A stretch of 64,000 bases of DNA from Rhodoplanes serenus (GTDB taxonomy: Bacteria; Pseudomonadota; Alphaproteobacteria; Rhizobiales; Xanthobacteraceae). Shown piece by piece: positions 52,647 through 61,236 of the stretch. The stretch covers positions 124,001 to 188,000 of the forward strand of contig WNKV01000004.1 in NCBI GenBank assembly GCA_009720755.1, in the 5' to 3' direction. The stretch's first letter is position 1, and each line of letters starts with the position of its first letter. The translations under genes were made by a program, and so were the position numbers. The notes beneath the pieces were generated by a model, which worked only from the letters and a program-made list of their open reading frames with translations, was not told the DNA's origin and ran no database searches.

Positions 52647-53204
52647 ATGCCGATCCTCCCCGATCCTGCCGACGGCTCTGGTCCGGACCTGTCCGACCAG
52701 GACCTTCGCGTTCATGCTCTCGCGAGCCTCGTCACCGAGCGCGGGCGCGTCGATTCGGCGCTCCTCGACAGCTTCATCGACGTCTACGTCTCCCGCCTGG
52801 CCACGGCCGGCGGTGCCACTCCGCCGCTGCCGGTGCCGACCGCCGCCGACGTCACCGACGCGGCGCTCGGCGCCCGCGCCATGACCGAGATCCCGCGCGA
52901 CGGCGACGGGCCGCTGTTCCGCGCCCGCTGGGAGGCGCTCGCCTTCGTGCTGACCATGATGCTGGAGCAGCGCGGGGTGTTCTCCTGGCTGGAATGGGCC
53001 GACACGCTCGGCGCCACCATCCGGGTCGCCGCGCCCGGGACGGCCTATTACGAGGCGTGGCTCGACGGCTTGGAGCGAATCGTCGTTCACAAGGAGATCG
53101 CCGACCGGGCGACGCTGACGCGCTATCAGCACGCCTGGGACCAGGCGGCGGCCCGCACGCCGCCGGGAACGGCCATCACGCTGCGGCCGGAGGATTTCGC
53201 GTGA
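52647..53204 (+). CDS. nitrile-hydratase-like accessory/fusion protein without catalytic centre
   Basis: 185 residues. The first ~70 contain LRVHALASLVTERGRVDSAL and LDSFIDVYVSRLA, resembling the N-terminal helical hairpin of the nitrile hydratase or thiocyanate hydrolase alpha-type subunit. The rest, PLFRARWEALAFVLTMMLEQ, SWLEWADTLGATIRVA, TAYYEAWLDGLERIVVHKEI, resembles the N-terminal domain of the beta subunit and of nitrile hydratase accessory proteins. The metal-binding Cys-x-x-Cys-Ser-Cys claw is absent. It may act as a chaperone or assembly factor. Start uncertain: GTG 52560 and ATG 52611 are in frame. Its stop overlaps the next gene (GTGA). Confidence 0.7.
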   Translation: MPILPDPADGSGPDLSDQDLRVHALASLVTERGRVDSALLDSFIDVYVSRLATAGGATPPLPVPTAADVTDAALGARAMTEIPRDGDGPLFRARWEALAFVLTMMLEQRGVFSWLEWADTLGATIRVAAPGTAYYEAWLDGLERIVVHKEIADRATLTRYQHAWDQAAARTPPGTAITLRPEDFA

Positions 53205-53506
53205 CGGGTGGTGCGTCGCGCCGCGGCCCGGTTGCCGCCAGGGCGCTGCTGCTGGCCGGCCTCGCGATCACGGCGGGGCTGGACGTCGCCGCCGCGGCGG
53301 GAGCCCGGTCGCAGGCGGCTCCGGTGTGGCCGTGGTGCGCCGAGTACGACATGGAAGGCGCCGTGGTGAATTGCGGCTTCGCCAGCCGGGAGCAGTGCCT
53401 GGCGACCGTCTCGGGGGTCGGCGGCGGCTGCCGGCCCAACCGGGCCGTGATGCCGGTCCGGCCCGATCCCGTGCCGCCCCCCGAACGCCGGCGGCCGCCC
53501 TCCTGA
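53201..53506 (+). CDS. DUF3551 secreted protein
   Basis: 101 residues with a signal peptide (ARALLLAGLAITAGLDVAAA) and the DUF3551 signature PWCAEYDMEGAVVNCGFASR, EQCLATVSGVGGGCRPN, with four cysteines. DUF3551 proteins are small periplasmic proteins of unknown function, numerous in Bradyrhizobium-like genomes. GTG 53201 overlaps the stop of the nitrile-hydratase-like gene, with GGAGGA upstream, which indicates translational coupling. The C-terminus is Pro/Arg-rich and probably disordered. Confidence 0.85.
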   Translation: MTGGASRRGPVAARALLLAGLAITAGLDVAAAAGARSQAAPVWPWCAEYDMEGAVVNCGFASREQCLATVSGVGGGCRPNRAVMPVRPDPVPPPERRRPPS

Positions 53507-53521
53507 GGACGCCCGTCCGGC

Positions 53522-54784
53522 TCAGATCATCCGCTCGCTGACCATGTAGCCGGCCAGCAGCGCCACCCCGAAGGTGAGCACGGCGACCGCCGCCAGCACC
53601 TCGAGGCCGCGCAGCGCCAGCGCGCCGGGACCGGGGCGGTGCTGTGCGAGACGGGTGGCCATCGCCTTGGCGCCCACCGCCACGGTGGCGATCGCCGTGA
53701 CCGTGATGGCGGTGCCGAGCCCCATCGCGAAGGTGGCGCCGATGCCGGCCCAGAACAGCCCCTGCGCCAGCGCGAAGACCAGCACCAGGATGGCGCCCGA
53801 GCACGGCCGCAGGCCGACCGCCACGATGGCGGCGAGGCCGCGCGACCAGCCGCCTGGACCGGCGAGGTCCTGGGGCGCGGGCCCGTGGGCGTGGCCGCAG
53901 CCGTCGTGCTCGCAGCCGGGACCGTGGACGTGATCGTGAGGCGCGTGACTGTGGTCGGCGTGATGGTGGGGCTCGCTGCGGATGACCGCATCGGGGCGCG
54001 CCAGCGTGAGCGTCGCTGCCGCCATCGGCGCCGTCGTCGCAGGCGCCGGATGATCGGGAGCCGCGTGCCGGTGCTGCGGAGGATGGCCGTGATCTCCGCA
54101 GCCGCAGCCCGCCGGATGAGGGTGGGCGGCCGGCGCCAGGGTCGGGACCGCCGAGGGTGCGGCCGCGGCAGGCCGGCGCGACGCCTGCCAGTCGCGCAGG
54201 GCGCGCCAGAAGCCGCGGCCCTTCAGCCAGACCAGGCGGGCGCCGACCAGCGCGATCAGAGCGTAGCTGACGATCTCGATCCAGCGCACCGCCGTGTTCA
54301 TGCTGCGCGCCGTGGCGCCGAGCAGCGCCGCCGCGACGCCCACCACGGCGACCGCGACGGCGGCCTGGAGGAAAGCCGACGCGAAGGACAGCACGACGCC
54401 GCGCCGCCAGGTCTCGTCGTTGGCGATCATGTAGGACGAGATCACCGCCTTGCCGTGGCCCGGCCCGGCGGCATGGAACACCCCGTAGGCGAACGAGACG
54501 CCGAGCAGGCTCCACACCGCGCTGCCGTCCTGCTTGGCGGCCCGCACCAGCCCCGAGAGGGCGCGGTAGAAGCGCGCCTGCTCGGCGAGAATCCAGCCGA
54601 TCAGGCCGCTCTCGGCCGGCGCCGGGGCGGGGGGCCGCGGCACGCCGAACGGCGTCGTCTGGGCCAGCACCGCGTCGGGCCCCGCCACGATCACCAGAGC
54701 CACCGCCACGAGGGCCGCCACTGCGAGTCCCGCGGCGACGGGGCCGGCCCGCCGCCCGGCCGGTGCCGCACCGCTCACGAGCAT
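53522..54784 (-). CDS. NicO/RcnA-like nickel/cobalt transporter
   Basis: 420 residues. After a signal-anchor region, helices carry the family motif SFAYGVFHAAGPGHGKAVIS and WRRGVVLSFASAFLQAAVAV. A long cytoplasmic or periplasmic loop is very rich in His (CGCGDHGHPPQHRHAA, HHHADHSHAPHDHVHGPGCE) and would bind metal. The second half has AIVAVGLRPCSGAILVLVFA and FAMGLGTAITVTAIATVAVG. The HxxxGPGHGK motif is typical of NicO/RcnA-type Ni/Co carriers. Direction (export or import) cannot be told. It overlaps the DUF1007 gene by ten bases; the two form an operon. Confidence 0.9.
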   Translation of the reverse strand: MLVSGAAPAGRRAGPVAAGLAVAALVAVALVIVAGPDAVLAQTTPFGVPRPPAPAPAESGLIGWILAEQARFYRALSGLVRAAKQDGSAVWSLLGVSFAYGVFHAAGPGHGKAVISSYMIANDETWRRGVVLSFASAFLQAAVAVAVVGVAAALLGATARSMNTAVRWIEIVSYALIALVGARLVWLKGRGFWRALRDWQASRRPAAAAPSAVPTLAPAAHPHPAGCGCGDHGHPPQHRHAAPDHPAPATTAPMAAATLTLARPDAVIRSEPHHHADHSHAPHDHVHGPGCEHDGCGHAHGPAPQDLAGPGGWSRGLAAIVAVGLRPCSGAILVLVFALAQGLFWAGIGATFAMGLGTAITVTAIATVAVGAKAMATRLAQHRPGPGALALRGLEVLAAVAVLTFGVALLAGYMVSERMI

Positions 54785-55467
54785 CGCACCGACACCTTGT
54801 TGGCGAAAAGCTGGCCGACGCGGCTGTTGTCCTGGCCGAAAGCCGCCTCGCCGAGATTCTGGATCTTGGCGGCGCTCTCCTGGTCGGTCGGCTTGCGCAC
54901 CGCCACCTTGCAGGCGTTGGGCGCGTTCTTCAGCACGAAGGGATCGCGCTCGCCGAACGAGAAGTCGACGAAGTAGCTCGGATCGTAGATCTCGAGGTCG
55001 ACGCCCTTGGCCTTCTGGGGCGCCTTGAGCGGCAGCGTGAAGTGCAGGGTGAGCTGCGAGTCCTTGAACTCCAGCCAGTAGTCGACCGGATCGCCGAACG
55101 ACTGATTCTTGCCGTCGAGCTTGGCGTAGGTGAAGAAGTCGTACTCCTTCAGCGACGTGACATTGACCTCGGCCAGATCCTTCAGCTCGTCGCGGGTGAA
55201 CACGCCCTTCTGCTTGGAGTCGAGCCCCTGGGTGGCGTAGGTCGAGAACATGTCGTCGAAGGTCCAGGCATTGCGCACGCCCGTCACGCTGCCGTCGGCG
55301 CCGTAGATCAGCTCGCTCGCCATCACCACCCAGACATGCGGATGGGCGAGGCCCGGCCGCGGCAGCGCCACCAGTCCGGCGACGAGCGCGACCAGCACCG
55401 CGAGGGCGCGACGGCAGACGGTCCAGCGGCGAGCGGTTCCGCCATGAGGTGTCGTGCAGCGGGTCAT
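54775..55467 (-). CDS. DUF1007 periplasmic protein
   Basis: 230 residues with a signal peptide (ALAVLVALVAGLVALPRPGLA) and a mature N-terminus HPHVWVVMASELIYGADGSV, the DUF1007 hallmark. Further segments are AWTFDDMFSTYATQGLD, VNVTSLKEYDFFTYAKLDGK and VDLEIYDPSYFVDFSFGERD. DUF1007 proteins are usually paired with NicO-type transporters and appear in metal-regulated gene sets. The HPH start could bind metal at the mature N-terminus. ATG 55467 is chosen because longer frames have no family similarity. It is upstream of the NicO-like gene. Confidence 0.88.
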   Translation of the reverse strand: MTRCTTPHGGTARRWTVCRRALAVLVALVAGLVALPRPGLAHPHVWVVMASELIYGADGSVTGVRNAWTFDDMFSTYATQGLDSKQKGVFTRDELKDLAEVNVTSLKEYDFFTYAKLDGKNQSFGDPVDYWLEFKDSQLTLHFTLPLKAPQKAKGVDLEIYDPSYFVDFSFGERDPFVLKNAPNACKVAVRKPTDQESAAKIQNLGEAAFGQDNSRVGQLFANKVSVRCS

Positions 55468-55613
55468 GCGGGGGCGGCCCTCGGCTGGACGGCGGTTCGA
55501 CGTGTCACGAAGTGCTTCGACCATAGCGGCGAGTAGGGCGGAAGGAAGGCTGCGGGCCGGCGCGGCCGAGGGCCGCAGCCGGCGCGCCGTGCCCGTCCCA
55601 TATGCGGGAACCG

Positions 55614-57224
55614 TCATGCCCCGGCGGCGCCGCCGTCGGCGCGCGGATCATGGGCGCCTTCGAGCGTCCCGTTCGGATGCAGCACCACGGCGCCCGCATG
55701 GCCCATGATCGAATCATAGGGTGCCGCGAGGGTCTCGACGTCGTGTCCGGCGGACCGCAAGCGGTCGAGCAGCCGGTCGGGGAAGCGCGGCTCGACCCGC
55801 AGGCTGTCGCGCGCCGCCCCCCAGGTGCGGCCGAGCAGCCAGCGCGGACGGTCGAGCGCCTCGGCGAGGGGCTGCCGGAACATGACGTGACGGGTGAACA
55901 GGGCGGCCTGTGTCTGCGGCTGCCCGTCGCCCCCCATGGTGCCGTAGGCCATCACCCGGCCATCGGCCAGCACGGCGAGCGCCGGGTTGAGGGTCTGGAA
56001 CGGCAGCCGGCCGGGGGCGAGCGCCCGCAGCGCCTTGGGATCGAGCGAGAAGCCGATGCCGCGGTTCTGCATCAGCACGCCGGTGCGCGGGAGCACGCAG
56101 CCGGACCCGAACTCCCAGTAGACCGACTGGATGTAGGAGACGACGAGGCCGCTGGCGTCGGCCGCGCCCATCCACACGGTGTCGCCCTTGCCGGGTGCCG
56201 CCGGCCACGGGGCCGCCTGGCGGCGATCGATGGCGTCGATTTCGGCGGCGAGCGCCGCCGGATCGAGGACGCGCTCGGGCGGGATGGGGAGGCGATCGGG
56301 ATCGGTCACCACCCGGTCGCGCACCCGGAAGGCGCGCTTGGTCGCCTCCACCAGGCCGTGGACGTGGTCGAAACCTTCGGCCTCCGTCACGCCGAGGCGG
56401 TCGAACAGCGCCAGGACCATCAGCGAGGCGAGCCCCTGGGTCGGCGGTGGCGTGTTGTGGAGGGTGCCGGCGGCGAGCCGCACCGACAGCGGCGTCGTCA
56501 CCTCGGCGTGGTGGCGCTCCAGGTCGGCCCGGGTGACCGGGCTGCCGATGCGGTCGAGATCGGCGGCGATCTCGCGGCCGACATCGCCGCGATAGAAGTC
56601 GTCGAGCCCGGCATGGGCGAGATGCTCGAAGGTGGCGGCGAGCGCCGGCTGGGCGAGCCGGAGGCCGGCCGCCGGGGCCTTGCCGTCGACCAGGAACGTC
56701 TCGGCGAAGCCGGGCAGGGCGGCGAGCTCGGCGCGGTACGCCGCCGTGAGGGCCGCCTGGGCGGTGGTGACGGCGACGCCCTCGCGGGCCGCCCGGATGG
56801 CCGGGGCCAGCAGCAGGTCGAGCGGCATCCGGCCGCCGAGGGCGGCGGCGGCTTCGCGCGCGGTCGCCCAGCCGGCGACGGCGCCCGGCACCGTGAGGGC
56901 GGCGAGCGGCCCGCGGGCCGGGATCGTGTCGTGGCCGTGGTCGCGATAAAACGCAGCGCTCGCCCGCGCACCGGCGCGGCCGCCCGCCATCACGGCGCGC
57001 ACCCGGCCGGACGGCTCGTGCACCAGCCAGAAGCCGTCGCCCCCGACATGGTTCATGTGCGGGTAGACGACCGCGATCATGGCGGCCATCGCCACCATGG
57101 CTTCGAGGGCGTTACCGCCCTCGGCCAGCACGGCGCGGCCGGCCGCCGCGGCGGCCCGGTGGGGCGCGGCGGCGACGCCGCGGCGATGTCCGGCGGTGTG
57201 GAGATCCGCGATCTGGAGGTCCAT
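55614..57224 (-). CDS. gamma-glutamyltransferase-family Ntn hydrolase
   Basis: 536 residues of the GGT fold: AAAAAGRAVLAEGGNALEAM, then VAMAAMIAVVYPHMNHVGGD, GFWLVHEPSG, PGAVAGWATAREAAAALGGR, HNTPPPTQGLASLMVLALFD, and the small-subunit start GKGDTVWMGAADASGLVVSY. The Thr of GDTVW is in the place of the autocatalytic nucleophile; the usual TTHxSVVD context is altered, so substrate may not be glutathione. C-terminal GGDGQPQTQAALFTRHV fits. No signal peptide was found, so it is probably cytoplasmic. It is 60 bases downstream of a creatininase-family gene, same strand. Confidence 0.88.
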   Translation of the reverse strand: MDLQIADLHTAGHRRGVAAAPHRAAAAAGRAVLAEGGNALEAMVAMAAMIAVVYPHMNHVGGDGFWLVHEPSGRVRAVMAGGRAGARASAAFYRDHGHDTIPARGPLAALTVPGAVAGWATAREAAAALGGRMPLDLLLAPAIRAAREGVAVTTAQAALTAAYRAELAALPGFAETFLVDGKAPAAGLRLAQPALAATFEHLAHAGLDDFYRGDVGREIAADLDRIGSPVTRADLERHHAEVTTPLSVRLAAGTLHNTPPPTQGLASLMVLALFDRLGVTEAEGFDHVHGLVEATKRAFRVRDRVVTDPDRLPIPPERVLDPAALAAEIDAIDRRQAAPWPAAPGKGDTVWMGAADASGLVVSYIQSVYWEFGSGCVLPRTGVLMQNRGIGFSLDPKALRALAPGRLPFQTLNPALAVLADGRVMAYGTMGGDGQPQTQAALFTRHVMFRQPLAEALDRPRWLLGRTWGAARDSLRVEPRFPDRLLDRLRSAGHDVETLAAPYDSIMGHAGAVVLHPNGTLEGAHDPRADGGAAGA

Positions 57225-57284
57225 GGGGTCCGTCGTGGCAGGGCCGGTGCGCGGCGGCGCCGGCCGGGGCGAAGGGACGCGGCG

Positions 57285-58091
57285 TCAGGGCGCCGGTGCG
57301 TCCTTGAGGCGGGTGAGGTCGAAGCGGTCGACCTCGCGCAGCAGCTCGACGAACGCGCGAGCCGCATGGTCGAGGGTGGCGGCTCCCTTCCGGGCGGTGG
57401 CCGGGCGGGCATCGCCGACCGCGCCGGTCGCGTTGAGGTCCTGGGTCATCCAGCCGAACGGGGCCGGCGTATAGGGGTGCAGCCAGCGGAACTCGCGCTC
57501 GATCGCGACGCTCGCCGGGACCGCGTTGGCGATCGCCTCGGTGCGCACCGTCTCGGGCCGGTGCGCCAGCACGAGCGAGGTTTCGATATCGCCGGCATGG
57601 ATGCCGTGATGCTGCTCGTCGCGGGCGAACACGCCGTCCGGATAGCCGAAGCGATGCCAGTGGGTGGTGACCACCAGCATGCCGAGCCGCACCCGGAGGT
57701 CGCGGGCGACGAGGTCGATCGCCTGGACGTTGCCGCCGTGGCTGGTGACGATGACGAGCTTGCGCAGCCCGGCCCGGTGGACGCTCTCGCCGATCTCGGT
57801 CCATGCCCTGAGCGCCGTCTCGGCGCTGAACGTCAGGGTGCCCGGAAAGGCGAGGTGCTCGGTGGAGTGGCCGATCGCTTGCACGGGCAGCAGGGTGGCC
57901 GGCAGGTCGGCCGGCAGCAGCGCCGCGACGCGGGCCAGATGCGCCTCGGCGATCAGCGTATCGGTGGCGACCGGCAGGTGCGGGCCGTGCTGCTCGACGG
58001 CGGCCACCGGCAGCACGGCGATCCAGCGGGCCGTGTCGGCGGACGCGAAGTCCCGCCACGTCATGTCGCCCCAGTGTGGTTTCGGCAGCAT
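57285..58091 (-). CDS. creatininase-family metallo-amidohydrolase
   Basis: 268 residues. Metal-ligand motifs of the family: VAAVEQHGPHLPVATDTLIA, VIVTSHGGNVQAID, VTTHWHRFGYP and HGIHAGDIETSLVLA. Members hydrolyse creatinine, formamides in riboflavin/F420 precursors, or similar cyclic amides. The substrate is unknown. ATG 58091 is used; ATG 58064 is possible. With the GGT-like gene it makes a two-gene operon divergent from an NMT1/THI5-type ABC transporter, suggesting uptake and hydrolysis of an amide. Confidence 0.88.
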   Translation of the reverse strand: MLPKPHWGDMTWRDFASADTARWIAVLPVAAVEQHGPHLPVATDTLIAEAHLARVAALLPADLPATLLPVQAIGHSTEHLAFPGTLTFSAETALRAWTEIGESVHRAGLRKLVIVTSHGGNVQAIDLVARDLRVRLGMLVVTTHWHRFGYPDGVFARDEQHHGIHAGDIETSLVLAHRPETVRTEAIANAVPASVAIEREFRWLHPYTPAPFGWMTQDLNATGAVGDARPATARKGAATLDHAARAFVELLREVDRFDLTRLKDAPAP

Positions 58092-58206
58092 TGGCGTAAG
58101 ACTCGATTGGCGTGACACTTGTGGTGGACGGCGATTCACGCGGCGCCGGGCGGGGCTTACGGGCCTCTCGGGCGTCGCTGCCGCGTGTTCTACAGAGGAT
58201 GAATTG

Positions 58207-59271
58207 ATGCAGTTCGCAAGTCGATTCGGGCGGCACGCGGGGCTGCGGCCCCGCGCGCGGCGGGGCGCCATCGCCCTGCTGGCGGCGGGAGTGATCGGTG
58301 CCGTCCTGGCTGGCGTCGCCGGTGCTCAGCCGCTCGACAAGGTGACGTTCGGCACCAACTGGGTGGCGCAGGCCGAGCACGGCGGCTTCTACCAGGCGCT
58401 CGCCGACGGCACCTATCGCCGCTACGGCCTCGACGTCACCATCGTGCCGGGCGGCCCGCAGGTGAACAACCGCATCCTGCTGCCCGTCGGCAAGCTGGAC
58501 TTCTTCATGAGCGCCAACACCCTCCAGGCGTTCGACGCGGTCGCCCAGAACGTCCCCACCGTGGTGGTCGCGGCGATGTTCCAGAAGGACCCGCAGGTGC
58601 TGATCGCCCATCCGGGTCAGGGCGTCGAGCGCTTCGCCGACCTCAAGCGGCTCACCCTGTTCGTCTCCAAGGAGGGCATGGCGAGCTACTTCCAGTGGCT
58701 GAAGGCCGAATTCGGATTCAGCGACCAGCAGGTGAAGCCCTACACCTTCAACGCGCAGCCGTTCCTGGCCGACAAGCGCAGCGCCATGCAGGGCTACCTG
58801 ACCTCGGAGCCGTTCGCCATCGAGCGGCAGAGCCGAATCCGGCCGCTGGTCTTCCTGCTCGCCGACCAGGGCTTCGCCAGCTACTCGACCCTGATCGAGA
58901 CCCGCCGCGACCTCGTCGAGAACAAGCCCGGCCTGGTGCAGCGTTTCGTCGATGCCTCCGTGGTCGGCTGGGCCACCTACCTGCACGGCGATCCGTCGGC
59001 CGGCAATGCGCTGATCAAGAAGCAAAACCCGGAGATGAGCGACGAGCTGATTGCCTATGGCATCGCCCAGATGAAGCAGCACGGTCTCGTCGATTCCGGT
59101 GATGCGGCGACGCTCGGCATCGGCGCCATGACGGACGCCCGCATGGCGACCTTCTTCGCCGCCATGGTGCGGGCCGGCGTGATCAAGCCGAACCTCGACT
59201 TCCGCCGCGCCTACACGCTCCAGTTCGTCAACAAGCGGGTCGGCCTCGACCTGCGATCCAACAATCCCTGA
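58207..59271 (+). CDS. NMT1/THI5-type ABC substrate-binding protein
   Basis: 354 residues. Signal peptide ALLAAGVIGAVLAGVAGAQ, then VTFGTNWVAQAEHGGFYQAL, YRRYGLDVTIVPGGPQVNNR, LPVGKLDFFMSANTLQAFDA and LTSEPFAIERQSRIRPLVFL. This is the ThiY/NMT1-like group that binds thiamine precursors (formylaminopyrimidine or HMP) or other small heterocycles and sulfonates. AGAGGAT precedes ATG 58207. No TPP riboswitch was found in the 115-base upstream gap. The gap has two copies of ATTGGCGT (58090-58097, 58106-58113). First gene of a three-gene ABC operon. Confidence 0.9.
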   Translation: MQFASRFGRHAGLRPRARRGAIALLAAGVIGAVLAGVAGAQPLDKVTFGTNWVAQAEHGGFYQALADGTYRRYGLDVTIVPGGPQVNNRILLPVGKLDFFMSANTLQAFDAVAQNVPTVVVAAMFQKDPQVLIAHPGQGVERFADLKRLTLFVSKEGMASYFQWLKAEFGFSDQQVKPYTFNAQPFLADKRSAMQGYLTSEPFAIERQSRIRPLVFLLADQGFASYSTLIETRRDLVENKPGLVQRFVDASVVGWATYLHGDPSAGNALIKKQNPEMSDELIAYGIAQMKQHGLVDSGDAATLGIGAMTDARMATFFAAMVRAGVIKPNLDFRRAYTLQFVNKRVGLDLRSNNP

Positions 59272-59281
59272 GGCGGCCCGC

Positions 59282-60103
59282 GTGGCACCGGCGCCAGGGC
59301 CTGGGGCGACGACCGGCACGATGCCCGCTACCCCGCCCGCCGTCGTCACGCTCGCCGGCGTGGGGAAGACGTTCGCGAACGGCACGCGGGCGCTCGCCGG
59401 GCTCGATCTCGCCGTGACGCGCGGCGAGTTCCTGTCGCTGCTCGGCCCCTCGGGTTGCGGCAAGTCGACGGCGTTGCGGCTGATCGCCGGCCTCGACCGT
59501 CCCTCGGCCGGTGTGTTGACATGGGGCGAGGGCGGCGCGCCGCCGCGGCCGGGCGATCTCGGTGTCGTCTTCCAGGAGCCGACCCTGATGCCGTGGGCGA
59601 CGGTGGCCGGCAATGTGCGGCTGCCGCTGCGGCTCACCGGCGGCGCCCGTGGAGGCGATGCCGACGCGCGGGTGTCCGCGGCGATCGCCCGGGTCGGGCT
59701 CGACGGCTTCGCCGGCGCCTATCCGCGCGAGCTGTCCGGCGGCATGAAGATGCGGGCCGCCATCGCCCGCGCCCTGGTGACCGATCCGGCGCTGCTGCTG
59801 ATGGACGAGCCGTTCGCGGCGCTCGACGAGATCACCCGCTTCCGCCTCGACAACGCGCTCTCGGCGCTGTGGGCCGAGCTCGGCAAGACGGTGGTGTTCG
59901 TCACCCATTCGGTGTTCGAGGCCGTCTATCTGTCGACCCGCATCGTCGTCATGGCGCCGCGGCCCGGGCGCGTCGTCGCGGATCTCGCCATCGACGCCCC
60001 GTTTCCGCGCGGCGAGCGGTTCCGCACCTCGGCGGCGTTCGCGGCCCTGTGCCGCACCGTCGCCCAGGCGCTCGCCGACGCCATGGGGGAGGAGCTGGCA
60101 TGA
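59282..60103 (+). CDS. ABC transporter ATP-binding protein (nitrate/sulfonate/pyrimidine type)
   Basis: 273 residues, GTG start with GAGGCGG upstream. Walker A LLGPSGCGKSTALRLIAGLD, Q-loop FQEPTLMPWATV, signature ELSGGMKMRAAIARALV, Walker B LLLMDEPFAALDEITRFRL, switch His in VFVTHSVFEA. This is the SsuB/TauB/ThiZ subfamily. It follows the binding-protein gene by ten bases and overlaps the permease start (ATGA). An internal ATG at 59321 could be used instead, shortening the N-terminus by 13 residues. Confidence 0.92.
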   Translation: MAPAPGPGATTGTMPATPPAVVTLAGVGKTFANGTRALAGLDLAVTRGEFLSLLGPSGCGKSTALRLIAGLDRPSAGVLTWGEGGAPPRPGDLGVVFQEPTLMPWATVAGNVRLPLRLTGGARGGDADARVSAAIARVGLDGFAGAYPRELSGGMKMRAAIARALVTDPALLLMDEPFAALDEITRFRLDNALSALWAELGKTVVFVTHSVFEAVYLSTRIVVMAPRPGRVVADLAIDAPFPRGERFRTSAAFAALCRTVAQALADAMGEELA

Positions 60104-60966
60104 CGACGCCGGATCGCGGCGCCGCCCCGCCCGATACTCCCGCCGGCGCCGATCGCTCGGGCGCGCCCGTCGCGGCTCCACGATGGCGCGACCGGATCGG
60201 CCGCCTCGCCCTGCCGGTGGTGGCACTGGCGCTCGGCTGCCTCGTCTGGGAGCTGGCGGTGTGGGGTTTCGCGGTGCCGCCCTATGTGCTGCCGCCGCCC
60301 AGCACCGTGGCGGCGACGCTGTGGAGCGATCGCGTCCTGCTGCTGGACTCGCTCGTCGCCACGCTCACGACCACCGCCCAGGGTTTTGGGCTCGCGGTGG
60401 TCGGCGGCGCCGGGCTCGCGATCCTGTTCAGCCAGTCGCGGCTGCTCGAAGGGGCGCTGTACCCCTACGCCGTCATCCTCCAGGTCACGCCGGTGGTGGC
60501 GGTGGCGCCGCTGCTGCTGATCTGGCTGCCGCAGCCTTTGGCGGTGCTCGCCTGCGCCTGGATCGTCGCGTTCTTTCCCATGCTCGCCAACACGACGCTG
60601 GGGCTGCGCTCGGTCGACCACAATCTCCTCGACCTGTTCGCGCTGTACGGGGCGTCGCGCTGGCAGCGCCTGCTGCGGCTCCAGTTGCCGGCGGCGCTGC
60701 CCACCATGCTGGCCGGCGCCCGCATCGCCGGCGGCCTGTCGCTGATCGGCGCCGTGGTGGCGGAGATCGCCGCGGGCTCCGCCGGGGCCGGCGCCGGACT
60801 GGCCTACCGCATCGCCGAGTCCGGGTACCGCCTGAACGTGCCGCGCATGTTCGCGGCGCTGCTGCTGCTGTCGCTCGCCGGCATCGCGGTGCATGCGGCG
60901 CTCTCGCTGGTGTCGTGGCTGATTCTGCGGCGCTGGCACGAGAGCGCGCTCCCGGGCCGGGCTTGA
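60100..60966 (+). CDS. ABC transporter permease (binding-protein-dependent type)
   Basis: 288 residues; N-terminal ~30 hydrophilic, then six helices. The permease loop EAA-like motif is LDLFALYGASRWQRLLRLQL, followed by PAALPTMLAGARIAGGLSLI. AVPPYVLPPPSTVAATLWSD is typical of the SsuC/ThiX family. The start overlaps the ATPase stop by four bases. Completes the SBP-ATPase-permease importer. A 270-base gap without a gene follows. Confidence 0.92.
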   Translation: MTTPDRGAAPPDTPAGADRSGAPVAAPRWRDRIGRLALPVVALALGCLVWELAVWGFAVPPYVLPPPSTVAATLWSDRVLLLDSLVATLTTTAQGFGLAVVGGAGLAILFSQSRLLEGALYPYAVILQVTPVVAVAPLLLIWLPQPLAVLACAWIVAFFPMLANTTLGLRSVDHNLLDLFALYGASRWQRLLRLQLPAALPTMLAGARIAGGLSLIGAVVAEIAAGSAGAGAGLAYRIAESGYRLNVPRMFAALLLLSLAGIAVHAALSLVSWLILRRWHESALPGRA

Positions 60967-61236
60967 GGCCGGCGCGGCGGACGCTGCCGCCGTTACCGCC
61001 GCGGTTCCGGGTGGCGTCCGAGGGCGTCGTCATGCGACCCATGCGCGACCCGCCCTCGGCAGTGGCGGTCCGCGCGCCTATGTTGCGTCGGCGGAGCAGG
61101 AACCGGCCGCAGCTTTCGGGCTGCGTGCCTCCGGCCGCGATCCGCGGACCAACGGTGACGACGAGCGACAGATGACAACCCCCGACCCGTGCCGCGCCCT
61201 CGCGCGTCCCCGCCGCTTCGCCGGATCGTCGCACGC

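Noticed and set aside
58092..58206. TPP riboswitch before the NMT1-type binding protein
   Set aside because: The 115-base leader lacks the conserved CUGAGA and ACCUGA-type thi-box elements and is too short for the usual fold plus expression platform.
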